Source: an uncultured Polaribacter sp. (GTDB taxonomy: Bacteria; Bacteroidota; Bacteroidia; Flavobacteriales; Flavobacteriaceae). Taken from it: a stretch of 64,000 nt of DNA. Shown here one piece after another: positions 1-8,251 of this stretch. The position numbers were made by a program, and so were the translations under genes. The notes beneath the pieces were generated by a model. That model was not told where the DNA came from and did no database searches. It saw only the letters and a list, made by a program, of their open reading frames with translations. Within the stretch, counting starts at the first letter, position 1. The number at the start of each line of letters is the position of its first letter. The stretch lies in contig OX044355.1 in NCBI GenBank assembly GCA_943846595.1, positions 1,577,501 to 1,641,500 on the forward strand, in the 5' to 3' direction.

Positions 1-31
1 CTATTGTAAATCCTTTGTCCCAAAGTTTCAT
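1..31 (-). CDS. argH: argininosuccinate lyase, first 10 codons only
   Basis: The minus strand from position 31 reads MKLWDKGFTI and runs off the window edge. This matches the usual N-terminus of Bacteroidota argininosuccinate lyase (MKLWxKG). The family splits argininosuccinate into arginine and fumarate, the last step of arginine synthesis. It lies 44 bases downstream of argE on the same strand, so it would be the final gene of the arginine operon. The call rests on ten residues plus context; the rest of the gene is outside the window. Confidence 0.75.
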   Translation of the reverse strand, partial: MKLWDKGFTI

Positions 32-75
32 ATTATGTTTGTTTAATGGTGGGTGTTTTTGTTGTTTTATTGCGG

Positions 76-1152
76 TTAAATTGCTGAAAGGAGGACACGA
101 TTTAGCAATTCAACATACAATTGAATGCCTTCTTCAATTTCTGAGAGGTAGATAAATTCATCTGCTGAATGTGAACGTGTACTATCGCCAGGTCCCAATT
201 TTAGGGATTGACACGACAATACTGCTTGATCTGATAATGTAGGGGATCCATAAGTGGTTCTGCCCATTGCAATGCCTGCTTTTACGAGTGGATGATCGGT
301 GGAAATTGCTGAAGAGTTCAATCGGAGGCTTCTTGGAGTTATTTTTGTACAAGGAGATTCCGCCTGTAAAATGCTGGCAATTTCTTGATTTGAATAAGCA
401 TCGTTCACCCGAACATCTACCACTAAATTTACCTGAGCGGGAACCACGTTGTGCTGAGAACCTGCAGCGATTTGCGTAACAGTCATTTTTACATCGCCGA
501 GCGCTTTGGATGTTTTTTTAAATTTAAAATTTTGAAACCATTGCAATACTTCAATGCTATTGTATATGGCATTATTGGTGTTTGGATGTGCGGCATGACT
601 TGGGGTTCCTACTACTTCAGCATCAAAAACCACCAGTCCTTTTTCGGCTACTGCCAATTGCATTAAAGTAGGTTCGCCCACAATGGCAACATCAATATGT
701 GGAATGATTGGAAGCATGCTGTTCAGGCCATTTTTACCACTATTTTCTTCTTCTGCTGAAGCTACAATGATCAAATTATAGGAAAGGTTTTTTTGGGTAT
801 AAAAATGGGTAAATGTTGCGATTAAGGAAACCAAACAGCCTCCTGCATCATTGCTTCCAAGTCCATAGAGCTTTCCTTCTTCTACAACGGCTTTAAATGG
901 GTCTTTTGTGTAGGCCGTATTTGGTTTCACGGTATCGTGATGCGAATTGAGCAACAGCGTAGGTTTGCGCTCATCAAAATATTTATTGGTTGCCCAAACA
1001 TTGTTTTCTGTTCTATGAAAAGGAATGCTGTGGTTTGTAAACCAGTTTTCAATTAAAACGGCTGTTTGTGCTTCTTCGGTAGAAAATGATGGGGTTTCGA
1101 TCAGTTCTTTTAAAAGTGATATGGCATTTTCTGTTAGAGATTTAATTTCCAT
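76..1152 (-). CDS. argE: M20-family N-acyl-ornithine deacylase
   Basis: 358-residue M20/ArgE-DapE metallo-deacylase that would release ornithine from the acylated intermediate; in Bacteroidota it acts on N-acetyl- or N-succinyl-citrulline or ornithine. Visible zinc-site signatures are LLLNSHHDTV near residue 65, GLGSNDAGG near residue 95 and EEENSG near residue 135, followed by the dimerisation insert (PSHAAHPNTNNA) and the C-terminal catalytic segment. Length is normal. It ends 44 bases before argH and follows argB by 2 bases, so it is clearly in the operon. Because the carbamoyltransferase here makes an acyl-citrulline, its physiological substrate is probably N-acylcitrulline rather than N-acetylornithine; this is inference from the pathway. 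Confidence 0.9.
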   Translation of the reverse strand: MEIKSLTENAISLLKELIETPSFSTEEAQTAVLIENWFTNHSIPFHRTENNVWATNKYFDERKPTLLLNSHHDTVKPNTAYTKDPFKAVVEEGKLYGLGSNDAGGCLVSLIATFTHFYTQKNLSYNLIIVASAEEENSGKNGLNSMLPIIPHIDVAIVGEPTLMQLAVAEKGLVVFDAEVVGTPSHAAHPNTNNAIYNSIEVLQWFQNFKFKKTSKALGDVKMTVTQIAAGSQHNVVPAQVNLVVDVRVNDAYSNQEIASILQAESPCTKITPRSLRLNSSAISTDHPLVKAGIAMGRTTYGSPTLSDQAVLSCQSLKLGPGDSTRSHSADEFIYLSEIEEGIQLYVELLNRVLLSAI

Positions 1153-1154
1153 GG

Positions 1155-1937
1155 CTAGAGTGCTATTGTGGTGTATAAATTATTTTTTTCTGAGAATAGG
1201 GATGTATTCCCAATCCGAACTTCTGCTACCCCCTTTTGTAAAGCGTCAAAACAATTTTCTAATTTTGGCAGCATTCCTGCTGAAATGGTACCGGCTGCTA
1301 AGAGTTCTTTGTAGGTTTTTGAATCGATTTTCTGAATTACCGATTCTTTGTCCTCAAAGTCGTTTAAAACCCCCTTCAATTCAAAACAATAGTAAAGGGT
1401 AGTTGTATAAATTTCGCTCATTCCAATGGCAATCTGACTTGCTATAGTATCGGCATTGGTGTTTAATAACTGTCCGTTTCCATCGTGTGTTAGAGCGCAA
1501 AATACAGGGGTGAATCCAGCAGTCATTAAGGTGTCGATTCCATGATGATTGACTTGTTTTACATCTCCCACAAAGCCAAAATCAATTTCTTTTACGGGTC
1601 TTTTTTCAGATTGAATACTATTGATGTCGGCACCTGTTAACCCCATTGCATTGGTTTCAAATGCCTGCAACTGTGCTACAATTTTTTTATTGACCAAGCC
1701 TGCATACACCATTGTAATGACCTCCAAGGTTTCTTTGTCAGTAATCCGTCTTCCATCGATCATCTTTGAGGTAATTCCTAATTTAGAAGCGAACTGTGTT
1801 GCTCTTTTTCCACCACCATGAATTAAAATTCTCTTCCCTGCCAATTTTGAGAATAGTTGAAGAAATTGCTTTAAAGCATTTTCATCTTCAATAATATTTC
1901 CTCCAATTTTTACGATGGATATTTTTTCTTTAGTCAT
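1155..1937 (-). CDS. argB: N-acetyl(succinyl)glutamate kinase
   Basis: 260-residue amino-acid kinase family enzyme that phosphorylates the gamma-carboxyl of N-acylglutamate. The N-terminal KIGGNIIED and the glycine-rich LIHGGGKRAT near residue 40 form the nucleotide and substrate phosphate sites. MGLTGADIN near residue 97 and NTNADTIASQIA near residue 160 fit the family. Its start overlaps the end of the carbamoyltransferase gene by 8 bases, implying translational coupling. It lacks the N-terminal extension of arginine-inhibited kinases, so feedback control, if any, is not obvious in the protein. Confidence 0.93.
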   Translation of the reverse strand: MTKEKISIVKIGGNIIEDENALKQFLQLFSKLAGKRILIHGGGKRATQFASKLGITSKMIDGRRITDKETLEVITMVYAGLVNKKIVAQLQAFETNAMGLTGADINSIQSEKRPVKEIDFGFVGDVKQVNHHGIDTLMTAGFTPVFCALTHDGNGQLLNTNADTIASQIAIGMSEIYTTTLYYCFELKGVLNDFEDKESVIQKIDSKTYKELLAAGTISAGMLPKLENCFDALQKGVAEVRIGNTSLFSEKNNLYTTIAL

Positions 1938-2868
1938 TTTCTAGCATTTTTTTAAGTACCAATTGTGCTGCAAAGGTTCTGTTATTGGCTTGTTCGATGA
2001 CCAATGAGTTGTCGCTCTCTAAGACAGCATCTTCAACGACTACATTCCTACGAACGGGCAAACAGTGCATAAATTTAGCTTTTCCAAGCTTCTCTTTGCG
2101 AATCATCCAATTGGTATCTGTTTTGATTATTTTTCCATAGTCTTCATAGGAACTCCAGTTCTTAGCATATACAAAATCAGCGTCTTTGAAAGCTTCTTTT
2201 TGATTGTGGTAGATGGGGGTGTTTTTGGTGATGTCTGGGTTTAAATCATAGCCTTTTGGATTTGCAATGACTAATTCAACGTCCATTTTTTGCATGGCTT
2301 TTATAAAACTATTCCCGACAGCATGTGGTAGCGCTTTTACGTGTGGGGCCCAGCTTAAAACTACTTTGGGTCTTTTTTTTGTGGTATTTTCTGAAATGGT
2401 GATGGCATCTGTCAATCCTTGCAATGGATGTCCTGTAGCACTTTCCATATTGATTAAGGGTACTGTTGCATATTTTAGAAAGGCAGTTAATACTTCCTCT
2501 GATTCGTCTTTTTCTTTGTCTGTAAGCGAAGGAAAGGCACGTACAGCAATGACATCACAATATTGTGAAACTACGGCAGCTGCTTCTTTTATGTGTTCTG
2601 CGGTACTACCGTTCATAACGGTTTTGTTTCCAAATTCAATGCCCCATGCGTCCTCAGATATATTCATCACAATAGGATTCATTCCCAAATTTAATGCTGC
2701 CTTTTGGGTGCTTAAACGGGTTCTTAAACTGGAATTAAAAAACAACAGCCCTATGGTTTTATTTTTTCCTAACTCCTGATCTTTTAATGGATTTTTTTTA
2801 AGCGCTTTTGCCTCTTTGATCCAAGAAGGAAGATGGTCTATATCGTCAATGTGGGTATATTTTTTCAT
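1930..2868 (-). CDS. argF': N-succinyl/acetyl-ornithine carbamoyltransferase
   Basis: 312-residue carbamoyltransferase of the Bacteroidota/Xanthomonas AOTCase-SOTCase branch, which carbamoylates acylated ornithine. The carbamoyl-phosphate loop appears as FNSSLRTRLSTQK (about residues 44-56) and the C-terminal HCLPVRRN matches this branch, not the HCLP of classical ArgF. The residue that sets acetyl versus succinyl preference (Glu in the Xanthomonas enzyme, Pro90 in the Bacteroides enzyme) is Ala90 here, in GSTAEH. Known mutants at that site with small residues prefer succinylornithine, so I infer a succinyl substrate. It overlaps argD by 4 bases and argB by 8. Confidence 0.92.
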   Translation of the reverse strand: MKKYTHIDDIDHLPSWIKEAKALKKNPLKDQELGKNKTIGLLFFNSSLRTRLSTQKAALNLGMNPIVMNISEDAWGIEFGNKTVMNGSTAEHIKEAAAVVSQYCDVIAVRAFPSLTDKEKDESEEVLTAFLKYATVPLINMESATGHPLQGLTDAITISENTTKKRPKVVLSWAPHVKALPHAVGNSFIKAMQKMDVELVIANPKGYDLNPDITKNTPIYHNQKEAFKDADFVYAKNWSSYEDYGKIIKTDTNWMIRKEKLGKAKFMHCLPVRRNVVVEDAVLESDNSLVIEQANNRTFAAQLVLKKMLEND

Positions 2869-3992
2869 GATAATTCGCTGATTAATGCTTCAAAAAACAG
2901 CTCTAGGTGTTCTTTTTTGATGGTTAATGGGGGCAATATTCTTAGTACATTTGGGTTCTTGGCACTTCCTGTAAAGATCTTGTGTTTGTAGATTAGGTTT
3001 TTACGGAGTTCGGCGATTGGGAATTCAAATTCCAATCCCAGCATCAATCCGCGCCCCTTTACTGTTTTTAACCTTGGAACGTTTAGTGCTCTTCTTAAAA
3101 AATATGATGAAACTTCTAGTGTGTTGTGCAGTAAGCGTTCTTTTTCTAGGACATCTAATACCGTTAAAACAGCAACACACGCTAAGTGATTACCGCCAAA
3201 AGTGGTTCCTAATAAACCAAAGGAAGCCTTAATATTTGGATGTACTAAAATTCCACCAACAGGAAACCCATTTCCCATTCCTTTGGCAATGGAGATGATA
3301 TCCGGTGTCACATTGTATTTTTGAAAAGCAAAAAAATCGCCCGTTCTTCCAAAACCCGATTGCACTTCATCTGCAATAAAACAGGCATTATATTTTTTAC
3401 AGAGCTTGTCAATTCCTTCGTAAAATACGGCAGTACTTTCGTCCAATCCACCGACTCCTTGAATGCACTCTATGATTACCGCACACACATCGTTTTTTGA
3501 GAGTGATTTTTCAAGGCTTTCTAAATCGCCCAAGGCTAAAATTTCAACTTCTTGTTGTGCATTGATCGGGGCAATTATTTTGGGATTGTCGGTGACTGCA
3601 ACAGCTGCAGAGGTTCTTCCATGAAACCCATTTTTAAAAGCGATTACTTTCTTTTTTCCAGTGTGAAAGGATGCTAGTTTTAACGCATTTTCATTGGCCT
3701 CAGCACCGGAGTTGCAAAGAAATAATTCATAAGAATTACAGCCAGATACCCTGGCTAGTTTTTTGGCAAGCGCCACTTGTAAAGGATTCTGGATGGAATT
3801 GCTGTAAAACCCGATTTTACTTACTTGCGCTCGAATATTTTTCACATAGGTTGGATGTGAATGGCCAATAGAAATTACCGCATGTCCGCCATATAAATCT
3901 AAATATTGACAGTTGTTTTCATCGTATACAAAAACATCTTTCGCAGTTACTGGCGTAATGTCAAATAAGGGATACACATTGAATAAACTCAT
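2865..3992 (-). CDS. argD: acyl-ornithine aminotransferase
   Basis: 375-residue class III PLP aminotransferase that converts the N-acyl glutamate semialdehyde to N-acylornithine. The PLP lysine sits in IISIAKGMGNGFPVGG near residue 240, the cofactor-binding Asp in CFIADEVQSGFGRTG near residue 207, and the phosphate loop in NSGAEANENALK near residue 95. It is at the short end for the family but complete at both ends. Both gene junctions (proC upstream, argF' downstream) are 4-base ATGA-type overlaps, so it is translationally coupled within the operon. Confidence 0.93.
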   Translation of the reverse strand: MSLFNVYPLFDITPVTAKDVFVYDENNCQYLDLYGGHAVISIGHSHPTYVKNIRAQVSKIGFYSNSIQNPLQVALAKKLARVSGCNSYELFLCNSGAEANENALKLASFHTGKKKVIAFKNGFHGRTSAAVAVTDNPKIIAPINAQQEVEILALGDLESLEKSLSKNDVCAVIIECIQGVGGLDESTAVFYEGIDKLCKKYNACFIADEVQSGFGRTGDFFAFQKYNVTPDIISIAKGMGNGFPVGGILVHPNIKASFGLLGTTFGGNHLACVAVLTVLDVLEKERLLHNTLEVSSYFLRRALNVPRLKTVKGRGLMLGLEFEFPIAELRKNLIYKHKIFTGSAKNPNVLRILPPLTIKKEHLELFFEALISELS

Positions 3993-4789
3993 AATTGTTC
4001 TTTTTTTATGCTATTAATTTTATGAAAAGAAGCAACCATTCCTTGAATCAAAGCAGCACTTAATCCCTGGTGCTCCATTTCGTTTAATCCTTCAATTGTA
4101 CAGCCTTGTGGTGTTGTAACGCTGTCAATTTCTTCTTCTGGATGCTTTCCATTGGTAAGTAATAAGTTAGCAGCTCCTTCACTGGTGTACATGGCCAATT
4201 CTTGTGCTTCTTTTGCATCAAATCCTAATTGAATCGCGGCTTGTGTAGTGGCACGTATTAAGCGCATCCAAAAAGCGATACCGCTTGCACAAACTACAGT
4301 TGCTGCTTGCATCTGCGCTTCTGGAATTGTCATTGAATGCCCCAATCTGTTAAAAATTGCTTCAGCAATTCCAATGCGCTCTTGTCCTTGTTGATTGGCA
4401 CACAAACAAGTCATGGATTTCCCTACAGCTATTGCAGTGTTTGGCATGGCTCTAATAATAAAGTTATTGGGACCAATGATTGCTTCAATTTTTGAAATTG
4501 AAAAGCCAGTAATGGTTGATATGATGACATGTTTGGCTGTTAAAATCGATTTTATTTCATCTAGGATTCCTTCAAAATGAGCAGGTTGCACTGCAAATAG
4601 AAGAATGTCCGAGTTTTTTATTGCTTCGCTATTATTTGTGGTGAGATACACATTTTTATATCCGTTAAAATCGGCAATTCCGTCTAAATTTCTTTTAGTA
4701 AGATATAAGGAGGTAATCGCATTGTTGGTAATCAATCCTTTTGCGATCGATTTCCCTAAATTTCCAGTTCCAATGATGGCTATTTTCAT
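3989..4789 (-). CDS. proC: pyrroline-5-carboxylate reductase
   Basis: 266-residue NAD(P)H-dependent reductase that makes proline from pyrroline-5-carboxylate. The N-terminal Rossmann motif IGTGNLGKSIAKGL is intact, FAVQPAHF follows near residue 66, and the C-terminal helical dimer domain carries TSEGAANLL and TTPQGCTIEGL. It is placed between argC and argD, overlapping argD by 4 bases, so proline synthesis is wired into the arginine operon. No proA or proB is seen nearby, so its P5C could come from ornithine metabolism or from proBA elsewhere. Confidence 0.93.
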   Translation of the reverse strand: MKIAIIGTGNLGKSIAKGLITNNAITSLYLTKRNLDGIADFNGYKNVYLTTNNSEAIKNSDILLFAVQPAHFEGILDEIKSILTAKHVIISTITGFSISKIEAIIGPNNFIIRAMPNTAIAVGKSMTCLCANQQGQERIGIAEAIFNRLGHSMTIPEAQMQAATVVCASGIAFWMRLIRATTQAAIQLGFDAKEAQELAMYTSEGAANLLLTNGKHPEEEIDSVTTPQGCTIEGLNEMEHQGLSAALIQGMVASFHKINSIKKEQL

Positions 4790-4813
4790 AGTTTTCGCTT
4801 TCTAATTTTCGGT

Positions 4814-5797
4814 TTAAAAGTAATTTGCTTTTAATTGCAAACCTGCTGTTTCTTCAAAACCATACATTATATTCATATTCTGTATAGCTTGGCCAGAAGC
4901 TCCTTTTGTTAAATTGTCTATTATGCTGGTTATTAGTAATTTATTATTGTGTTTTTCTAGGTGAAGCAAACATTTATTGGTACCTACAACTTGTTTTAAA
5001 TGAAGTACGTCATCCGATACAACCGTAAAAGGAGCGTCTTTATAAAAGGCTTTGTACAGTTCTTTTGCAGTTTCAATAGTACCTTCATATTTTGTATACG
5101 TGGTTGCAAATATTCCTCGAGAAAAATTTCCACGGTTGGGTACAAAATTGATTTCACACTCAAAATCAGTTTGCAATTGTGCTACTGTTTGCTGAATCTC
5201 GTCGAGATGCTGGTGAGTAAATGCTTTGTAATGCGAGAAATTATTGTCTCTCCAGGTAAAATGTGTGGTTTTAGATAAAGATGTTCCAGCTCCAGTAGCC
5301 CCTGTAACGGCATTGATGTGAATATCGTTTGTAAGTAGGTTATTTGCTGCTAAAGGTATAATTGCCAGTTGTAGCGCGGTTGCAAAACAGCCTGGATTGG
5401 CAATGTAATTCGCTTTTTGAATTGCTTCTTTATGGGTTTCTGGCAATCCATATACAAACGCTTTGTTTTCGAAGTCTTTGTTTGCCAATAACCTGAAATC
5501 GTTACTGAGGTCGATGATTTTTGTTTGTTTTGAAAAATTATTTTTTGATAAAAAAGCAGTTGAATTTCCATGACCTAAACACAAAAATAACAAATCAACT
5601 TTGAGATTGATTTTTGAGGTAAAACCGATCTCGGTATCGCCCATTAAATCTTGGTGCACCTGATGTACTTTATTGCCTGCATTGGAAGTGCTATATACAA
5701 AATTGATGTTTGCATTTGGGTGATTTAGCAACAAACGAATCAACTCCCCAGCTGTATATCCAGCACCGCCTATAATTCCTATTTCTATTTTTTTCAT
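4814..5797 (-). CDS. argC: N-acetyl(succinyl)-gamma-glutamyl-phosphate reductase
   Basis: 327-residue NADPH-dependent reductase that makes the N-acylglutamate semialdehyde. The N-terminal Rossmann segment IGIIGGAGYTAGELIRLL is clear, the catalytic cysteine is in NPGCFATALQ near residue 134, and FVPNRGNFSRGI near residue 220 fits the substrate-binding region. Length is normal for the type 1 enzyme. It lies 24 bases upstream of proC and 51 bases downstream of argG, inside the same minus-strand transcription unit. Confidence 0.93.
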   Translation of the reverse strand: MKKIEIGIIGGAGYTAGELIRLLLNHPNANINFVYSTSNAGNKVHQVHQDLMGDTEIGFTSKINLKVDLLFLCLGHGNSTAFLSKNNFSKQTKIIDLSNDFRLLANKDFENKAFVYGLPETHKEAIQKANYIANPGCFATALQLAIIPLAANNLLTNDIHINAVTGATGAGTSLSKTTHFTWRDNNFSHYKAFTHQHLDEIQQTVAQLQTDFECEINFVPNRGNFSRGIFATTYTKYEGTIETAKELYKAFYKDAPFTVVSDDVLHLKQVVGTNKCLLHLEKHNNKLLITSIIDNLTKGASGQAIQNMNIMYGFEETAGLQLKANYF

Positions 5798-5848
5798 TTT
5801 GAATATGATTTGTTAAGTGTTTTGACCCCAGCAGTCTTTAGGATCTTT

Positions 5849-7042
5849 TTACGGGTTCACTTGTTGGTATATTTTATTCTGGTTTCCAATTATTTTGATA
5901 AATCCTTTCGCTTCATCGGCTGTCCATCCCTTGTTTTCTTCTCCATAACTTCCAAATTTTGAATCCATTAAGTCATGCTTTGAAACGATTCCATCTAAAG
6001 AAAAATGATAAGGTCTCAGCGTAATAGCGACATCTCCTGTGACTTTGTCTTGTGCGCTTTGTAAAAAGGCTTCCATATCTCTCATTACAGGGTCTAAATA
6101 GTGTCCTTCATGCAAATGCATCCCATAAAAATTTGCCAAATATGCTTTGTGTTGCAATTGCCATTTTGTGAGGGTGTGCTTTTCCAACAAATGGTGTGCT
6201 TTTATGGTAATCAATGCAGCTGCTGCTTCAAAGCCAACCCGACCTTTCATACCTACAATGGTATCTCCTACATGTATGTCTCTACCGATCGCATATTTGG
6301 AGGCTATATTGTTTAATTTTTCAATGTTGTTTTGTGGAGTATCCACCACATCATTTAAAGCAATGAATTCGCCCTTTTTAAAACTCATTTTTATCTTTTC
6401 ACTTCCATTTTTTTCCAGAGGAGAAGGATAGGCACTTTCGGGGAGTGGTTTTTCAGAGGTTAAGGTTTCAGCTCCGCCCACACTGGTCCCCCACAAACCT
6501 TTGTTTACAGAGTATTTTGCTTTTTCCCAGGATAGATCAATTCCGTTTTTCTTCAGATATTCAATTTCCTGATGTCTGGTGAGACTTCCATCTCTGATGG
6601 GTGTTATAATTTGAATCTCAGGCGCCAATGTTTGAAAAATCATATCAAAACGTACTTGGTCATTTCCTGCACCGGTACTTCCGTGGGCAATGAATTTGGC
6701 CTCTATGCTTTTTGCATACTGAATAATTTCAATGGCTTGAATAATTCTTTCTGCACTTACGGAAAGGGGATAGGTATTGTTTTTTAGCACATTACCAAAG
6801 ATTAAATATTTGATTACTTTGTTATAAAAAGTAGCCACGGCATCAATATTTTTATAGGTGGAAACGCCCATTTTGTATGCATTTTTTTCGATGCTACTAA
6901 TTTCTTCAGAAGAAAATCCACCCGTATTTACGCTAACTGCATGCACATCATATCCTGCTTTACTGAGACTTATTGCACAGTAAGAGGTATCTAAGCCCCC
7001 ACTGTAGGCGATTACTAATTTGCCAATATTATTTTTTTTCAT
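5849..7042 (-). CDS. argG: argininosuccinate synthase
   Basis: 397-residue ATP-pyrophosphatase-type ligase that joins citrulline and aspartate. The PP-loop AYSGGLDTSYC lies at residues 13-23, and HGSTGAGNDQVRF near residue 120 matches the family aspartate/citrulline region. In this branch the gene comes first among the arginine genes although it acts late in the pathway. Its start overlaps the end of the upstream acetyltransferase gene by 14 bases. Nothing is missing or truncated. Confidence 0.95.
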   Translation of the reverse strand: MKKNNIGKLVIAYSGGLDTSYCAISLSKAGYDVHAVSVNTGGFSSEEISSIEKNAYKMGVSTYKNIDAVATFYNKVIKYLIFGNVLKNNTYPLSVSAERIIQAIEIIQYAKSIEAKFIAHGSTGAGNDQVRFDMIFQTLAPEIQIITPIRDGSLTRHQEIEYLKKNGIDLSWEKAKYSVNKGLWGTSVGGAETLTSEKPLPESAYPSPLEKNGSEKIKMSFKKGEFIALNDVVDTPQNNIEKLNNIASKYAIGRDIHVGDTIVGMKGRVGFEAAAALITIKAHHLLEKHTLTKWQLQHKAYLANFYGMHLHEGHYLDPVMRDMEAFLQSAQDKVTGDVAITLRPYHFSLDGIVSKHDLMDSKFGSYGEENKGWTADEAKGFIKIIGNQNKIYQQVNP

Positions 7043-7655
7043 TTTTATTTTTTTTAAGGAATAAGTGCTGTTTTATATTTTTCAATCGTTTAAAAACTTT
7101 TTCTTTTATTTTTTTTGGTTTTTCAGATTTTTTCAATTTTGGATCATAAAGCATGCCTGTACACAAGCACATTTGTTGGGCTGTTCGTGTTAAGACATCA
7201 TAGTTTTTACAGGTTTGGCAACCTTTCCAAAAAGATTGATCGTCCGTCAATTCCGAGAAGGTTACAGGTTTGTATCCCAGGTCGCTATTCAGTTTCATAA
7301 CTGCCAATCCAGTGGTGATGCTAAATATTTTAGCATGGGGGAATTTAGCTCTAGAATGTTGAAAGACAACTTGTTTAATTTTTTTTGCCAAGCCTATATT
7401 TCGATACTCTGGATGTACAATTAAACCAGAATTGGCCACGAATTTTTCATGTCCCCAAGCTTCTATATAGCAAAACCCTGCAAATTTCTCATTATCTAGG
7501 GCTATGACTGCATTGCCATTTTCCATTTTGGTAATAATGTATGAAGGTTCCCGTTTTGCGATCCCTGTTCCTCTCACTTTTGAGGCTTCTTCTATCGTTT
7601 TGCAGATAATCTCTGCATAGATACTGTGTGACTTATTCGCAATTACAATTTGCAT
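7029..7655 (-). CDS. GNAT acyltransferase, candidate N-acylglutamate synthase
   Basis: 208-residue GNAT-fold protein and first structural gene of the arginine operon. The acyl-CoA loop region reads VHPEYRNIGLAKKIKQ near residues 81-96. After the GNAT core there is an unusual cysteine-rich stretch, GCQTCKNYDVLTRTAQQMC then LC, followed by a Lys-rich tail. No argA or argJ is visible in this operon, so I infer that this enzyme performs the first step, acylation of glutamate (acetyl or succinyl). The Cys cluster could bind a metal or sense redox state, which is speculation. It overlaps argG by 14 bases. Confidence 0.75.
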   Translation of the reverse strand: MQIVIANKSHSIYAEIICKTIEEASKVRGTGIAKREPSYIITKMENGNAVIALDNEKFAGFCYIEAWGHEKFVANSGLIVHPEYRNIGLAKKIKQVVFQHSRAKFPHAKIFSITTGLAVMKLNSDLGYKPVTFSELTDDQSFWKGCQTCKNYDVLTRTAQQMCLCTGMLYDPKLKKSEKPKKIKEKVFKRLKNIKQHLFLKKNKNEKK

Positions 7656-7732
7656 TGTATTGATATTTTTTAAATGGATGTAGTTAAATTGTTTTTTTGA
7701 AAAGTGGAAATGGACACACCTAATTCCGTAAA

Positions 7733-7840
7733 TTATAATACACCCAAAGGGCGGCGTGTTAAAAACCGGCGTACAAAACTGGGGTTATTTAGAGAAATAA
7801 CTTTGTGGTGATTGTTGAAAGTGAGTGTAAGAATTGACAT
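7733..7840 (-). CDS. putative arginine-operon leader peptide, 35 codons
   Basis: A short ORF, not listed in the usual gene calls, begins at ATG 7840 and ends at TAA 7733, 77 bases before the GNAT gene. It begins MSILTLTFNNHHKV and ends NNPSFVRRFLTRRPLGVL. Codons 24-25 and 29-30 are Arg-Arg pairs written CGC CGG and CGC CGC, GC-rich codons that stand out in this AT-rich segment. The upstream sequence is A/T-rich as usual for Bacteroidota starts. The segment holding the second Arg pair (7753-7759) can pair with 7714-7720 just after the stop codon (7 bp, one G-U). This is what an arginine-sensing attenuation or translational-coupling leader would look like; function is inferred. Confidence 0.6.
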   Translation of the reverse strand: MSILTLTFNNHHKVISLNNPSFVRRFLTRRPLGVL

Positions 7841-7896
7841 GATGAAAAATAAATAAATAGACCTTGCGTTGCTAAATACCTAGTATTAGCGGTTTG

Positions 7897-7914
7897 TTTT
7901 GCGACAGCGCAAAA
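7897..7914 (-). promoter_or_regulatory. hairpin in the arginine-operon leader
   Basis: Perfect inverted repeat TTTTGCG-4 nt-CGCAAAA, about 57 bases upstream of the leader-peptide ATG. A second, imperfect inverted repeat (gctaaatac/gtattagc) follows at 7871-7890. Both would be in the 5' leader if transcription starts near 7955. No U-tract follows on the minus strand, so they look like RNA structure or protein sites rather than a terminator. Confidence 0.4.
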
Positions 7915-7959
7915 TGGGGTTTATTGCCATTATTTTATTTCTTGTAGTAAACATTAAAA

Positions 7960-7967
7960 CAAATGTA
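7960..7967 (-). promoter_or_regulatory. candidate -7 box for the arginine operon
   Basis: On the minus strand this reads TACATTTG, matching the Bacteroidota -7 consensus TAnnTTTG. No TTG is found at the usual -33 spacing. If used, transcription would start near 7953 and leave about 300 bases before the GNAT start, far longer than the 10-25 base leaders implied by similar boxes elsewhere in this window, and room for the leader peptide. Confidence 0.35.
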
Positions 7968-8251
7968 TCGTATATTCTTGTAGTTTTTGAGTATAATTCT
8001 TTGTTTTTTTGAAGTTTTACGATTTTAGGATTTAAAGCTATTTTATTTTATAATTATATCATTTTTAAACAAGTAAAAATGATAATTATTAAAACATTGT
8101 TTTTTATAAAGATTTTCTTCAACAAGTTATCCATTCCTTTTAACAATATAAACTCAAAATTACATTTGAACCACTAAAAAATACAGTTGGGCATACTTTT
8201 GTTTTTGGAGTACAATTTGGTTTGCATCTTTGGATCATTAAAAAAAAGAAA

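Noticed and set aside
2267..2779. 170-codon plus-strand ORF inside the carbamoyltransferase gene
   Set aside because: Antisense shadow; the opposite strand encodes a full conserved enzyme.
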